DNA of 64,000 nucleotides from the NCBI GenBank assembly GCA_017525225.1, contig JAFXTB010000037.1:17559-81558 (forward strand), read 5' to 3'. Made by a program: the position numbers and the translations under genes. This stretch comes from Kiritimatiellia bacterium (GTDB lineage Bacteria > Verrucomicrobiota > Kiritimatiellia > RFP12 > UBA1067). The stretch's first letter is position 1; every line of letters begins with the position of its first letter. The notes under the pieces are model-generated. The model did no database searches, was not told where the DNA came from, and was given only the letters and a program-made list of their open reading frames with translations. Shown here in pieces: positions 42,991-51,612 of this stretch.

Positions 42991-43802
42991 TGTCCGCATT
43001 CACATCGCTGTTGCAGGCCTGCCTTGCAGTTGTTGTCGCGACGTTAATAGTTGTCTGGGCCTGCGATTGCGGCTTTGTCCCATTGCGTAAGTTTGCCGCA
43101 TTCGTCCGGCGTCCGATGGTGGAAATAGTTCTTGTCGCGGCAATTGCCTTGGGTTTCATACGCCATGGCTCAACAAAAGGTACCAACGGCCTGGATCGCT
43201 CGGGTACTGGCCTTGACTCATGCAGGTACTCAGAGGTGCAGAGTGGCGAGTTGAGTGAGGCCGGGGTACTTCGTAGCGGGGCGTCTGCCGCCGGACATAG
43301 GTTTACGGGCATAGCCTGCAGATCCAATTCAGTCGCGCTTGATGTGGCGTTGGAAGGTTTTGAGGTCCCTCCGTTTCTGGAGTTCTTTGCGCGGACAAAC
43401 CTTGTTGAAGGCCAATGGACGCCAATAGGTTGGGTAGAGACGGAGATTGGCGAGACCAACCTTTCCGTCGAGGTCGAGGCGGACCGTCTGCCTGGAGGCG
43501 TGATGCCACAGGCCGCCTTCTTCGCTGCGATGGCGTATGACGGACTGGGAGGGGACGATGACGACGATGACAATGATGGAATCTCAAACGCCGACGAACG
43601 TGCAATCGCCTCCGCATTTGTTGGCAACATTAAAAGCGGCAACGATATAATTACGGCGTGGCGTGATGCAAATGATACGGCCAAAGGCCGAAATGCGTGC
43701 GTAATCGATTGTTCAAGAACTCCACATCAATTTTGGTTCTGGGATGAATCATCTGGAAGCCCCATTTGGACAAAAAAAGAGAAAGGAGTAGCATCATGGT
43801 AA
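42987..43802 (+). CDS. Unknown membrane-anchored protein with Asp-rich calcium-type motif
   Basis: 271 residues, ATG overlapping the BASS stop. Two N-terminal hydrophobic segments (LLQACLAVVVATLIVVWACD and VEIVLVAAIALGFI) are followed by an extracytoplasmic domain ending in an Asp-rich DDDDDDNDGISNADERAIA, like thrombospondin type-3/EF-type calcium loops (DxDxDGxxD). The FFARTNLVEGQWTPIGWVET strand resembles a domain common in PVC surface proteins. I do not recognise a family. It is co-transcribed with the BASS gene and the next small exported protein. Confidence 0.65.
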   Translation: MMSAFTSLLQACLAVVVATLIVVWACDCGFVPLRKFAAFVRRPMVEIVLVAAIALGFIRHGSTKGTNGLDRSGTGLDSCRYSEVQSGELSEAGVLRSGASAAGHRFTGIACRSNSVALDVALEGFEVPPFLEFFARTNLVEGQWTPIGWVETEIGETNLSVEVEADRLPGGVMPQAAFFAAMAYDGLGGDDDDDDNDGISNADERAIASAFVGNIKSGNDIITAWRDANDTAKGRNACVIDCSRTPHQFWFWDESSGSPIWTKKEKGVASW

Positions 43803-44293
43803 AACCATCCTTAATTCGTGCGATTGCAGTAAGTACCACATTGGTTTGTGGTGTTTATAGCGAAGGTATCACAAACATCATCCAGTGTATTAATACAAAC
43901 TTAACAGCGGATGTCCTGATGCAGTTTCCTACAAACGCGACAGCCACAGCGCAGAATTGCGTGTTGGCCTTCGTCAAAGGTAGCGTGAGTGGGGATTTGA
44001 AAATGTTTGCCTCGCCATTTTCAAATCAAATACTCTCTTCGGAATTTGGCGTTTCCAGCTTAGATAGTATCCCAGCGTCCGTGAGCAATGAATTCTCGGT
44101 ATTGATGTTGTCTATCTCGAACTGCACCAACAAGGTTATTTCTTATAACGAAACAACAAACAATGGGGTGATTAAAGCCAATATAACGCTCCATAGACAA
44201 GGAGAGAACTACAATCGTGCTGAGGTGTCTCATCTTGACATAACACAAACAAATAATGTCTGGCGCATTATCAATTGGGATGTTGACGAATAA
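43796..44293 (+). CDS. Small exported protein of unknown function (AT-rich gene)
   Basis: 165 residues from ATG 43796, which has GAAAGGAG 7 nt upstream. Hydrophobic N-terminus (IRAIAVSTTLVCGVYS) consistent with a signal peptide. The mature part ends with a beta-strand SHLDITQTNNVWRIINWDVD pattern like NTF2/SnoaL-like folds, but this is weak. The base composition is visibly more AT-rich than the genes around it, which points to recent gain. It overlaps the preceding gene by 7 nt and is followed 28 nt later by the RND pump. Confidence 0.7.
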   Translation: MVKPSLIRAIAVSTTLVCGVYSEGITNIIQCINTNLTADVLMQFPTNATATAQNCVLAFVKGSVSGDLKMFASPFSNQILSSEFGVSSLDSIPASVSNEFSVLMLSISNCTNKVISYNETTNNGVIKANITLHRQGENYNRAEVSHLDITQTNNVWRIINWDVDE

Positions 44294-44321
44294 TGGATTT
44301 AAGCAAGAAGGAATCAAGCAG

Positions 44322-47300
44322 ATGAAACTAGGAATAAGACAGTCGATCGACCAGATCAAGACGTTCTCGCGGACGTTCGTGGAAAGGCCGCGTTTCGCGA
44401 TGGTGATCGCCATCGTGCTGACGATGGCCGGCGTGATGGCCATCAAGTGGCTGCCCGTCTCGCAATATCCGCGCCTCACGCCTCCGTCCATTTCGGTGAC
44501 GTACAACTATCCGGGCGCGAACGCCAAGGAAATATTGAACACCGTGGCCATGCCGATCGAGGACGAGGTCAACGGCGTGGACGACATGCTCTACATGGTA
44601 GGTTCCTGTTCCGATACCGGCAACTACCAGCTGCAGGTGTCGTTCGAGGTCGAGTCCGACCGCGACATGGACATGGTCAAGGTGCAGAACCGCGTGGCGC
44701 AGGCCGAGGCAAAGCTGCCTTCTGAGGTCAAGCAGCTCGGCGGACGCATCCGCGCCCAGGCCGAGGACATGCTGGGCGTCATCTGCCTGCGTTCGCCGAA
44801 GGGAACCATGTCGCGCCTGCAGATTTCCGACTACATCTACGGCAACATCCAGCCGGTGCTGCTGCGCATCCCCGGCGTGGGCGAAGCGACGGTGTACGGG
44901 CCCAAGCTGTCCATGCGCGTGTGGATGGATCCCGACCGCATGGCGGCGCAGGGGCTCAACTCCGAGGAAGTGATTGCCGCCGTCACGAAGCAGAACATCC
45001 AGGCGAGCGTCGGCTCCGTCGGCTCGTCCCCCATCCCCTCGCATGGCGCGAAGGTCTATACGATCACGGCCAAGGGCCGCCTGATGACGCCTAAGGAGTT
45101 CAACGAGATCGTGGTCCGCCGCGATGCGAACGGCGGACTTGTCAAGCTCAAGGACATCGCCCGCACCGAGATCGGCGAAGAGAACTACATGTTCACCGGC
45201 CAGTTCAACGCCGGGAACGCCGTCTCCATCGCGCTCCAGCAGAAGCCCGGCGCGAACGCCATCGCCACGATGGACCAGATCTACAAGGAAATGGACCGCC
45301 TGGCGCAGTCCTTCCCCGACGATCTCGAATGGATCACGCCGTACGACGCCACCGACTACGTGCGCATGTGCGTCAAGGAAATCGTCCTCACGCTGCTCAT
45401 CACGTTCTCGCTGGTGGTGCTCGTGTGCTACATCTTCCTTCAGGACTGGCGCGCGACGCTCATTCCCTGCCTCACGATTCCGGTCTCGCTCTGCTCCACC
45501 TTCATCCTGATGGCGGTGCTCGGCTACTCGATCAACATCCTCACCCTGTTCGGACTGGTGCTCGCCATCGGCGTGGTGGTGGACGACTGCATCGTCGTCG
45601 TGGAGCGCGTGCAGTTCCTCATCGAGACGCGCGGGCTCAATGCGAAGGAGGCGACCATCCAGGCGATGAGCGACGTCACCTCGGCCGTCATCGCCACGAC
45701 GCTCGTGCTTCTGGGCATCTTCGTGCCGGTCGGCTTCATGAGCGGCATCACGGGCCGCATCTACCAGCAGTTCTCCGTGACGCTTTCGGCGGCGGTGTGC
45801 TTCTCGACGGTGTGTGCGCTCACGCTCGCGCCCGCTCTCTGCTCGCTCATCCTGCGCGAGGCGCGTCCGTTCAAGCACGGCCCGCTCGCCTGGTTCAACT
45901 GGTGCGTCGAGCATTTCAAGGGTCTGTTCGTCATGGCGGCGAAATGGCTTGCTAGCCGCATCTTCCTCGCGGGTGTATTGCTGGTCCTCACGGTCCTGCT
46001 TACCGTCTCACTCTTCACGAAGACGCAGACGGCCTTCCTGCCTGACGAGGACCAGCGCGTCATCTTCGCCTCGATGGAGATGCCCGAGGGCACGGCGCGC
46101 GACCGCAGCCGCGACACGGCCCTGCGCGCCGTGGAGATGCTGCGCACCCTGCCGGAGGTCGAGAGCGTCCTTTCCATCACGGGCTGGGGCATGATCGGCG
46201 GGCGCGGCGAGAACCAGACGACGCTCATCATCGACCTCAAGGGCTGGGACAAGCGTCCGCTGCCCGAACAGCACGCCGCCATGCTCGTAGGCCGGATACA
46301 GGCCATGCTGGCGGCCGTGCCGGAGCCGAAGTGGCAGGTGTTCATGCCGCCGGCCATTCCCGGCCTCGGCATGTCGAACGGCATATCCGTCCACATCCAG
46401 GACAAGGCGGAGGCTGATCCGATGAAGATGGACGAGGTCAAGAAGAAGCTTCTCGTGAAGCTCAACCAGAATCCGCACATCCTCATGGCGTTCGCGGGCT
46501 ACAACGCCGAGACGCCGCACCTCAAGTTCAACCTCGACCGCGTGAAGTCCGAGATGTTCCACGTGCCGGTTGCGACGATCTACGCGACCTTGCAGAACTA
46601 CCTGGGTTCGCGCTACGTCAACGACGTGAACCTCGGCACGCAGGTGAACCGCGTGACGGTGGCGGCGGAGTCGTCCGCCCGCGCGACGCCCGAGGCCGTG
46701 GAGCGGCTCTACGTGCGTTCGGACACGGGCGCGATGGTGCCTGTGGGCTCGCTCGGCTCGATCACCCGCGAGCTGGGGCCGCGCACGATCTACACGCGCG
46801 ACAAGTACGTGACGGCCGGGCTCAACATCCTGCCGCTGCCGGGCGTGCCGTCGGGCCTGGTGATGAACGAGATACGCGAGCTCCTCAAGGATGAGCTGCC
46901 GGACGGCTACGGCTACGACTGGGCGGCGCTTTCCTTCCAGGAGGCCCGCAACGAGGGTACGGCCGCTCCGCTCATCCTGCTGGCGGTGCTCTTCGGTTAC
47001 CTCTTCCTGGTGGCGCAGTACGAGTCGTGGACGATTCCGCTGCCGGTGATGCTCTCCATTTTCGTCGCGGTGCTGGGCGCACTCTTAGGCCTCAAGTATT
47101 GGGGGCTTGTCGCCACCGGCCGCCCGTTCGCGCTGTCGATCTATGCGCAGCTCGGCCTTGTGCTGCTCGTGGGCCTCGCCTCGAAGAACGCCATCCTGCT
47201 CGTGGAGTTCGCGAAGGACAAGCATGAGAACGAGGGCTACTCAATCGTCGATGCCGCAGGCGCGGCGGCAGGCGAGCGATTGAGGGCGCTTTTGATGACG

Positions 47301-47543
47301 GCCCTGACCACGCTCCTCGGCACGCTCCCGATGATGCTCGCCAAGGGTGCGGGCGCGGCGAGCCGCAACCACCTCGGCACTACCGAATTCTTCGGGATGC
47401 TGGCGTCGGTCCTGTTCGGCATCCTCCTGGTGCCGGGACTCTATGCGCTGTTCCAGACCTGGCGCGAGCGCATCAAGCGCGCATTCGCCTACATGTCTGC
47501 GAAGGCGGCCCGCCGTCGCTCGCTCAGGGAGGCCGCGCGATGA
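44322..47543 (+). CDS. RND-family (HAE1/AcrB-type) efflux pump
   Basis: 1073 residues, the usual length. Start ATG 44322 has AAGGAA 9 nt upstream. The N-terminal TM1 region reads RPRFAMVIAIVLTMAGVMAI, then LPVSQYPRLTPPSISVTYNY typical of AcrB. The proton-relay Asp pair is in GVVVDDCIVVVE (about residues 417-428), and the second half ends with LASKNAILLVEFAKD. It exports drugs, bile salts or similar compounds from the inner membrane and periplasm using proton motive force. It pairs with the adaptor at 40055. Its stop overlaps the start of the HAD gene. Confidence 0.95.
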   Translation: MKLGIRQSIDQIKTFSRTFVERPRFAMVIAIVLTMAGVMAIKWLPVSQYPRLTPPSISVTYNYPGANAKEILNTVAMPIEDEVNGVDDMLYMVGSCSDTGNYQLQVSFEVESDRDMDMVKVQNRVAQAEAKLPSEVKQLGGRIRAQAEDMLGVICLRSPKGTMSRLQISDYIYGNIQPVLLRIPGVGEATVYGPKLSMRVWMDPDRMAAQGLNSEEVIAAVTKQNIQASVGSVGSSPIPSHGAKVYTITAKGRLMTPKEFNEIVVRRDANGGLVKLKDIARTEIGEENYMFTGQFNAGNAVSIALQQKPGANAIATMDQIYKEMDRLAQSFPDDLEWITPYDATDYVRMCVKEIVLTLLITFSLVVLVCYIFLQDWRATLIPCLTIPVSLCSTFILMAVLGYSINILTLFGLVLAIGVVVDDCIVVVERVQFLIETRGLNAKEATIQAMSDVTSAVIATTLVLLGIFVPVGFMSGITGRIYQQFSVTLSAAVCFSTVCALTLAPALCSLILREARPFKHGPLAWFNWCVEHFKGLFVMAAKWLASRIFLAGVLLVLTVLLTVSLFTKTQTAFLPDEDQRVIFASMEMPEGTARDRSRDTALRAVEMLRTLPEVESVLSITGWGMIGGRGENQTTLIIDLKGWDKRPLPEQHAAMLVGRIQAMLAAVPEPKWQVFMPPAIPGLGMSNGISVHIQDKAEADPMKMDEVKKKLLVKLNQNPHILMAFAGYNAETPHLKFNLDRVKSEMFHVPVATIYATLQNYLGSRYVNDVNLGTQVNRVTVAAESSARATPEAVERLYVRSDTGAMVPVGSLGSITRELGPRTIYTRDKYVTAGLNILPLPGVPSGLVMNEIRELLKDELPDGYGYDWAALSFQEARNEGTAAPLILLAVLFGYLFLVAQYESWTIPLPVMLSIFVAVLGALLGLKYWGLVATGRPFALSIYAQLGLVLLVGLASKNAILLVEFAKDKHENEGYSIVDAAGAAAGERLRALLMTALTTLLGTLPMMLAKGAGAASRNHLGTTEFFGMLASVLFGILLVPGLYALFQTWRERIKRAFAYMSAKAARRRSLREAAR

Positions 47544-48187
47544 ACGCCGTGTTCTTCGACATGGATGGCACGCTCATCGATTCGCGGGCCGATCTCGCGA
47601 GCGCCGTCAATTTCACCCGCGTGGACCTCGGGCTGGCGCCTCTTCCGCAGGAGCAGGTGGTATCTTTCGTCGGCTGCGGGGCGCGATATCTGCTGGAGAA
47701 CGCGATCCCCGAGATCACCGGCAGGTTCGACGAGCTCTGGCCGCAGTTCTCCGCCAACTACCAGGCGCACATGCTCGATGCCACCACCCTCTATCCCGGC
47801 GTGCGCCGCACGCTCGCCGAGCTGGCAGACCGCGGCTGGCTCATGGGCATAAACACCAACAAGCCCAACTTCGCCACGGCGGGCATCCTCGAGCATTTCG
47901 GATTGAAGCGCTATTTCGGCGCCGCCGTGATAGCGGGCGGAGATTGCGTCGAGATGAAGCCGTCGGGACTGCCCCTGCGCGAATGCGCGGCCAGAATGCG
48001 CGGGCATAGGCTCTCCGCCCACGACTGGATGGTGGGCGACAACTGGACGGACATGGAGTCCGGCACCAACGCCGGCGTCAAGACGGCGTTCTGCACGTTC
48101 GGGTTCGGACATCTCCGCGAGAGCCGCTATACCATCAAGATCAACCGCTTCGAGGAACTGCTGCGGTACCTCAAGCCGGAAGACTGA
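47540..48187 (+). CDS. Phosphoglycolate phosphatase-like HAD hydrolase
   Basis: 215 residues, start overlapping the pump stop (ATGA). HAD motifs: FFDMDGTLIDS (nucleophile and acid Asp), GINTNKPN (motif II Thr), GGDCVEMKPSGLPLRE (Lys of motif III) and MVGDNWTDMES (motif IV Asp pair). The four-helix cap suggests the Gph/PGMB group. Gph removes 2-phosphoglycolate, but related enzymes act on many sugar phosphates. Co-transcription with an efflux pump is probably only a read-through arrangement. Confidence 0.88.
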   Translation: MNAVFFDMDGTLIDSRADLASAVNFTRVDLGLAPLPQEQVVSFVGCGARYLLENAIPEITGRFDELWPQFSANYQAHMLDATTLYPGVRRTLAELADRGWLMGINTNKPNFATAGILEHFGLKRYFGAAVIAGGDCVEMKPSGLPLRECAARMRGHRLSAHDWMVGDNWTDMESGTNAGVKTAFCTFGFGHLRESRYTIKINRFEELLRYLKPED

Positions 48188-48211
48188 CATCGCTTGCAAG
48201 GAGGAACTGGC

Positions 48212-48856
48212 ATGGAAGGTACGTCACCGCTGAAATGGAAGATCCTGCCGCTGGGGAGCATCGCGGCCAACTGCGTGGTGCTGTGGCGGGAAGGTTCCAG
48301 CGCTTGCTGGATAGTGGATCCGGGCCAGGACGCGCAGGATCTCATCGCGTTTCTTGACGATCAGGGGTTTGAGCCTGTGCTCGTCGCGCTTACCCACGGC
48401 CACTTCGACCATGTGGATGCCGTGCCGGGGCTGCTTGCCAGATGGCCGTCACTGCCGGTGCACATCGGCCCGGGCGACGTGCAGATGCTGGGCCACCCCA
48501 TGAATGCCTGGCCGCCCGACTATCCTTGCGCGCCCAGGCCGGCAACGCTTGCGGCAGACCTTGCCGATGGCGCCGAGCTTGCAGAGGCGGGAATCGTGGC
48601 GAAGGTGCTGTCCACGCCAGGCCATACCCCTGGCAGCGTATGCCTGCATTTCGAGGCGGACTCCCTGCTGCTCACGGGCGACACCCTGTTCGCAGGCTCC
48701 TGCGGACGCACCGATTTCCCCGGCGGCAGCATGCCGCAGATGAAGTCTTCGCTCGCGCGCCTGGCGAAGCTGCCGCAGGATACCGTCGTCATAGCCGGAC
48801 ATGGTTCGCCCACGACCATCGGTCGGGAGATCGCCACCAATCCCTTCATGGCATGA
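48212..48856 (+). CDS. MBL-fold hydrolase (YcbL / glyoxalase II-like)
   Basis: 214 residues from ATG 48212, which has AAGGAGG 6 nt upstream. The metallo-beta-lactamase signature THGHFDHVDAV is intact, followed by STPGHTPGSVCLHF (His), LLTGDTLFAGSCGRTDFPGG (Asp and the FAGSCGRTDFPGG loop of the YcbL group) and IAGHGSPTTIGRE (last His). Two metal ions are expected. The family hydrolyses thioesters such as S-lactoylglutathione, though type-I YcbL enzymes may act on other substrates. The stop overlaps the mnmE start (ATGA). Confidence 0.92.
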   Translation: MEGTSPLKWKILPLGSIAANCVVLWREGSSACWIVDPGQDAQDLIAFLDDQGFEPVLVALTHGHFDHVDAVPGLLARWPSLPVHIGPGDVQMLGHPMNAWPPDYPCAPRPATLAADLADGAELAEAGIVAKVLSTPGHTPGSVCLHFEADSLLLTGDTLFAGSCGRTDFPGGSMPQMKSSLARLAKLPQDTVVIAGHGSPTTIGREIATNPFMA

Positions 48857-50145
48857 CGGAATCGCGCACAGACACCATCGCCGCAATCTCGACCGCACCG
48901 GGGAGGGGCGGCATCGCGGTTGTGAGGGTGTCCGGGCCGGACGCATGGAAGGTGGCCGAGAAGGTCACTGGCCGAAGGATCGCCGATGAGGATGCCGGCC
49001 GTTTCCGCCATGTTGGCATGGCCGGGGTGGACGAAGGGTTGATGCTGGTGTTCAAGGCCCCTCGCTCCTACACGGGCGAAGATTCTGTGGAACTCCAGGG
49101 ACACGGCGGCACGGTCGCCCCGCGCCGCGTCCTGGAGGCATGCCTCGCCGCCGGCGCCAGGCTCGCAGGACGTGGAGAGTTCACGTTGCGCGCATTCCTC
49201 AACGGACGGCTTGATCTCAGCGAGGCGGAGGCCGTGATCGATCTGGTGGATGCGCGTACCGAGCGTGCGGCAACCGACGCCTTCGCCCGCCTCGAAGGCG
49301 CGCTGTCGCGCCCATTCGAACGGCTCTATGCCGAGGCGATAGACCTCTCAAGCCGGCTGGAGCATGCGCTGGACGTTTCCGAGGACGAGCTGCCGGACGA
49401 TTTCCGCTCAGACATCGATTCCCGGATCGCCGCGCTGGCTCGCGAGGTAGACCGCATGGCCGCGACGGCGCACGAGGGGCGGCTGCTGCGCGAGGGTGCG
49501 CTGGTCGTGCTGGCGGGCGCCCCGAACGCAGGAAAGAGTTCGCTCATGAATGCTCTCCTCGAGACCGATCGCACCATTGTCGACTCAGTGGCAGGCACCA
49601 CGCGCGATGCGATCGAGGAGGGGCTGGACATCGCAGGCTGGCCGGTACGGCTCATGGATACGGCAGGGCTTCGCGAGACGGAGGACCCGGTTGAGGCCGA
49701 AGGGGTCAACCGAGCCAGGGCCCTTGTGGCGAAGGCCGATATCGTGGTTGCGCTCGATTGCGACATCCCTGGCGCGCTGCGCATCCATGCCAAGTGCGAT
49801 CTCGATGGCATCAATGGCCTTGACGATCGCAACGGTCTTGAAGGCATCCATGTCTCGGCGAAGACAGGTGAAGGACTCCAGGCGCTCAGGCAGGCCATCG
49901 CGTCGCGGCTCGAAGCGCTCGCCGCAAGAGGCGACGAGGTGGCAGAGGCGGATGTGACCGTGCGGCAGAAGGGGTTTCTGCTGGGCGCATCGGCGGCGCT
50001 GGCGCGTGCTGTCGGCGCAATCGACTGCGTGGCGGCGGCGAACGAGGTGCGTACGGCGGCGGAATGCCTGGGGAAGATTGTCGGCAAGACATATTCCGAC
50101 GATCTCCTGGAGGCGCTGTTCTCCCGCTTCTGCGTGGGCAAGTAA
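48853..50145 (+). CDS. mnmE: tRNA modification GTPase MnmE
   Basis: 430 residues from the ATG overlapping the previous stop. With MnmG, it installs the cmnm5 group at U34 of tRNAs. The N-terminal formyl-THF-binding domain starts TIAAISTAPGRGGIAVVRVS. The G domain carries GAPNAGKSSLMNALL (G1), TTRDAIEEG (G2) and LMDTAGLRE (G3); the G4 NKxD is replaced by a degenerate stretch (HAKCDLDGINGL: KCD). The C-terminal FCVGK ends with the conserved Cys of MnmE. Slightly short (about 450 is usual), with a reduced G4 loop. Confidence 0.95.
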   Translation: MTESRTDTIAAISTAPGRGGIAVVRVSGPDAWKVAEKVTGRRIADEDAGRFRHVGMAGVDEGLMLVFKAPRSYTGEDSVELQGHGGTVAPRRVLEACLAAGARLAGRGEFTLRAFLNGRLDLSEAEAVIDLVDARTERAATDAFARLEGALSRPFERLYAEAIDLSSRLEHALDVSEDELPDDFRSDIDSRIAALAREVDRMAATAHEGRLLREGALVVLAGAPNAGKSSLMNALLETDRTIVDSVAGTTRDAIEEGLDIAGWPVRLMDTAGLRETEDPVEAEGVNRARALVAKADIVVALDCDIPGALRIHAKCDLDGINGLDDRNGLEGIHVSAKTGEGLQALRQAIASRLEALAARGDEVAEADVTVRQKGFLLGASAALARAVGAIDCVAAANEVRTAAECLGKIVGKTYSDDLLEALFSRFCVGK

Positions 50146-50178
50146 ATCTTGTAAAGGAAAAAAAGAAAGGAACGAAAG

Positions 50179-51267
50179 ATGGAACAGAAGAAGAACATGA
50201 ACCTTGGCCTGAGCCTGATAAGGGTATGGCTGAGCTTCGAGGTGGTCATTGACCACTACTGGCATCAGAAGGGGTTGACGGGCGTGGCGCAGTTCCTGTC
50301 CGGAACGAGGAACCTCGCAGTACCGTGCTTCCTGCTGATGAGCTTCTACCTCACCGCGGGACGATATGCCTCCAGCGACGGGGCCTGGTTCAAATCCAGG
50401 ATGGGCAGGCTGTTCGGACCCTATCTCGTGTGGCCTCTGGTCTATTGCGCCTTGATCCTGGTGGCGGTTGCCGTCTCGCCCGCGTTCATCCCGGCGACGG
50501 ATGGCCTTACCGAGCTGAAGTACTACCACTTCAGCCTGGCGTCGCTCGACATCTGGGATCTTGTGCGGCAGTATCTGTGCGGAATCGACCGGCGGCTCGT
50601 GCACCAGTTCTGGTTCCACCACAACCTCATCATCTGGACTGCCGCGATGTTTCTGCTGCTGAAGTTCGTGGTGAAGCCTCGCGTGCGCAACTACGTGCTT
50701 TCCGCGATCATGATGGTGTGCTTCGCGCTCCAGTATTCGCCGCTCAACCGGATGCTGTTCGATCCGCTTTCGTTCGAGGTGAAGTATTCGTTCGGCCGTC
50801 TCATCGCCTCGGCTCCGTATGCTGCGCTGGGGCTCATGATCGGCTTCAACCGCCAGGCGCTCTCCAAGATAGGCGGGTCGCTCAGGGTGTTCCTGTCGCT
50901 GGCGGGCCTGTTCCTGCTGTTCTTCGTGTTCTATTCAAACGGCTTCCCGCGTCCGAAGGGACTTGGCTACCAGGGCATAAACCTGATCCTCATGGCGCTC
51001 GGCACGGTGACGTTCTTCCACTATCTGCCCTTGGAGAATGCGCCGCAGTGGCTGGCGAAGGCGATCGGGCTTGTCTCGCGCTACTGCATGGGCATATACT
51101 GCTGCCATCTTGCCGTAGGCTGGGCGTTGCATGCCTGGGTGTTCCCGAAGGTGGGCATAGGGGTTGAGACCTTCGCAGGCTGCGTTGCCATCTGGGTCGT
51201 ATCCTGGGTGCTCTGCCTCCTGGTGGCGCTCATCCCCGGCCGCTTTGCCAAGTCGATGGTCGAGTGA
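50179..51267 (+). CDS. Acyltransferase-3 family membrane protein
   Basis: 362 residues with about ten membrane helices. The start LSLIRVWLSFEVVIDHYWHQ and AVPCFLLMSFYLTAGRY match the acyltransferase-3/OatA-type core (RxxA.. H.. and FF.xSGF patterns), though Phe-Leu-Leu-Met-Ser replaces the usual FFVLSGFL. SRYCMGIYCCHLAVGWAL is a late family motif. These enzymes O-acetylate or succinylate cell-surface sugars or peptidoglycan. AAAGGAACGAAAG precedes the ATG. It follows mnmE by 33 nt. Confidence 0.8.
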   Translation: MEQKKNMNLGLSLIRVWLSFEVVIDHYWHQKGLTGVAQFLSGTRNLAVPCFLLMSFYLTAGRYASSDGAWFKSRMGRLFGPYLVWPLVYCALILVAVAVSPAFIPATDGLTELKYYHFSLASLDIWDLVRQYLCGIDRRLVHQFWFHHNLIIWTAAMFLLLKFVVKPRVRNYVLSAIMMVCFALQYSPLNRMLFDPLSFEVKYSFGRLIASAPYAALGLMIGFNRQALSKIGGSLRVFLSLAGLFLLFFVFYSNGFPRPKGLGYQGINLILMALGTVTFFHYLPLENAPQWLAKAIGLVSRYCMGIYCCHLAVGWALHAWVFPKVGIGVETFAGCVAIWVVSWVLCLLVALIPGRFAKSMVE

Positions 51268-51341
51268 CGCCGTACTTGGGGGCCATGGCCACAATTTTGT
51301 CTCGAATGCCGATTTTATCCCACAACACGCCGAAAATATGG

Positions 51342-51347
51342 TAAACT
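51342..51347 (+). promoter_or_regulatory. -10 box of small TM gene
   Basis: TAAACT (in ATGGTAAACT) ends 10 nt before ATG 51358, with no Shine-Dalgarno. Confidence 0.35.
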
Positions 51348-51357
51348 TTCTTCCGCC

Positions 51358-51600
51358 ATGAAACTGAAGAAAGCAGAATCAGCAGAAACCGAGGAAACGC
51401 CTGCGGCGCCTACGGGCGGCGCGGTGATCGCGGATCGCTTCAAGCTGGATGTTGATCCCAACGCCGGCAAGTCCGGTCCGGCCGGCGTCAACAAGACGGC
51501 CGCCCTGATCGCGTTTCTCGCCTCGCTTGCGGCTGCGGCCATGGTCGGCGCGGTGGCGGCGATGATGTACGTGAACTGGGAACTCATCGCCAACGCCTGA
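51358..51600 (+). CDS. Small single-pass membrane protein
   Basis: 80 residues: a charged, Glu/Lys/Ala-rich cytoplasmic half (KLKKAESAETEETPAAP) and one C-terminal membrane helix (TAALIAFLASLAAAAMVGAV) ending MYVNWELIANA. No family recognised. It lies 12 nt before nadC with its own -10, so it is a real small gene, perhaps a helper of an inner-membrane complex. Confidence 0.65.
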   Translation: MKLKKAESAETEETPAAPTGGAVIADRFKLDVDPNAGKSGPAGVNKTAALIAFLASLAAAAMVGAVAAMMYVNWELIANA

Positions 51601-51612
51601 GGTTTCGCCGAC

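Noticed and set aside
44328..45914. A 528-codon open frame on the minus strand across the RND pump
   Set aside because: It is the antisense shadow of a GC-rich gene: His/Arg/Asp-rich, without domains, and the plus strand carries a clear AcrB-type protein.
51278..51300. GGCCATGGCC followed by ACAATTTT as a terminator
   Set aside because: The palindrome leaves no loop and the T-run is too short.
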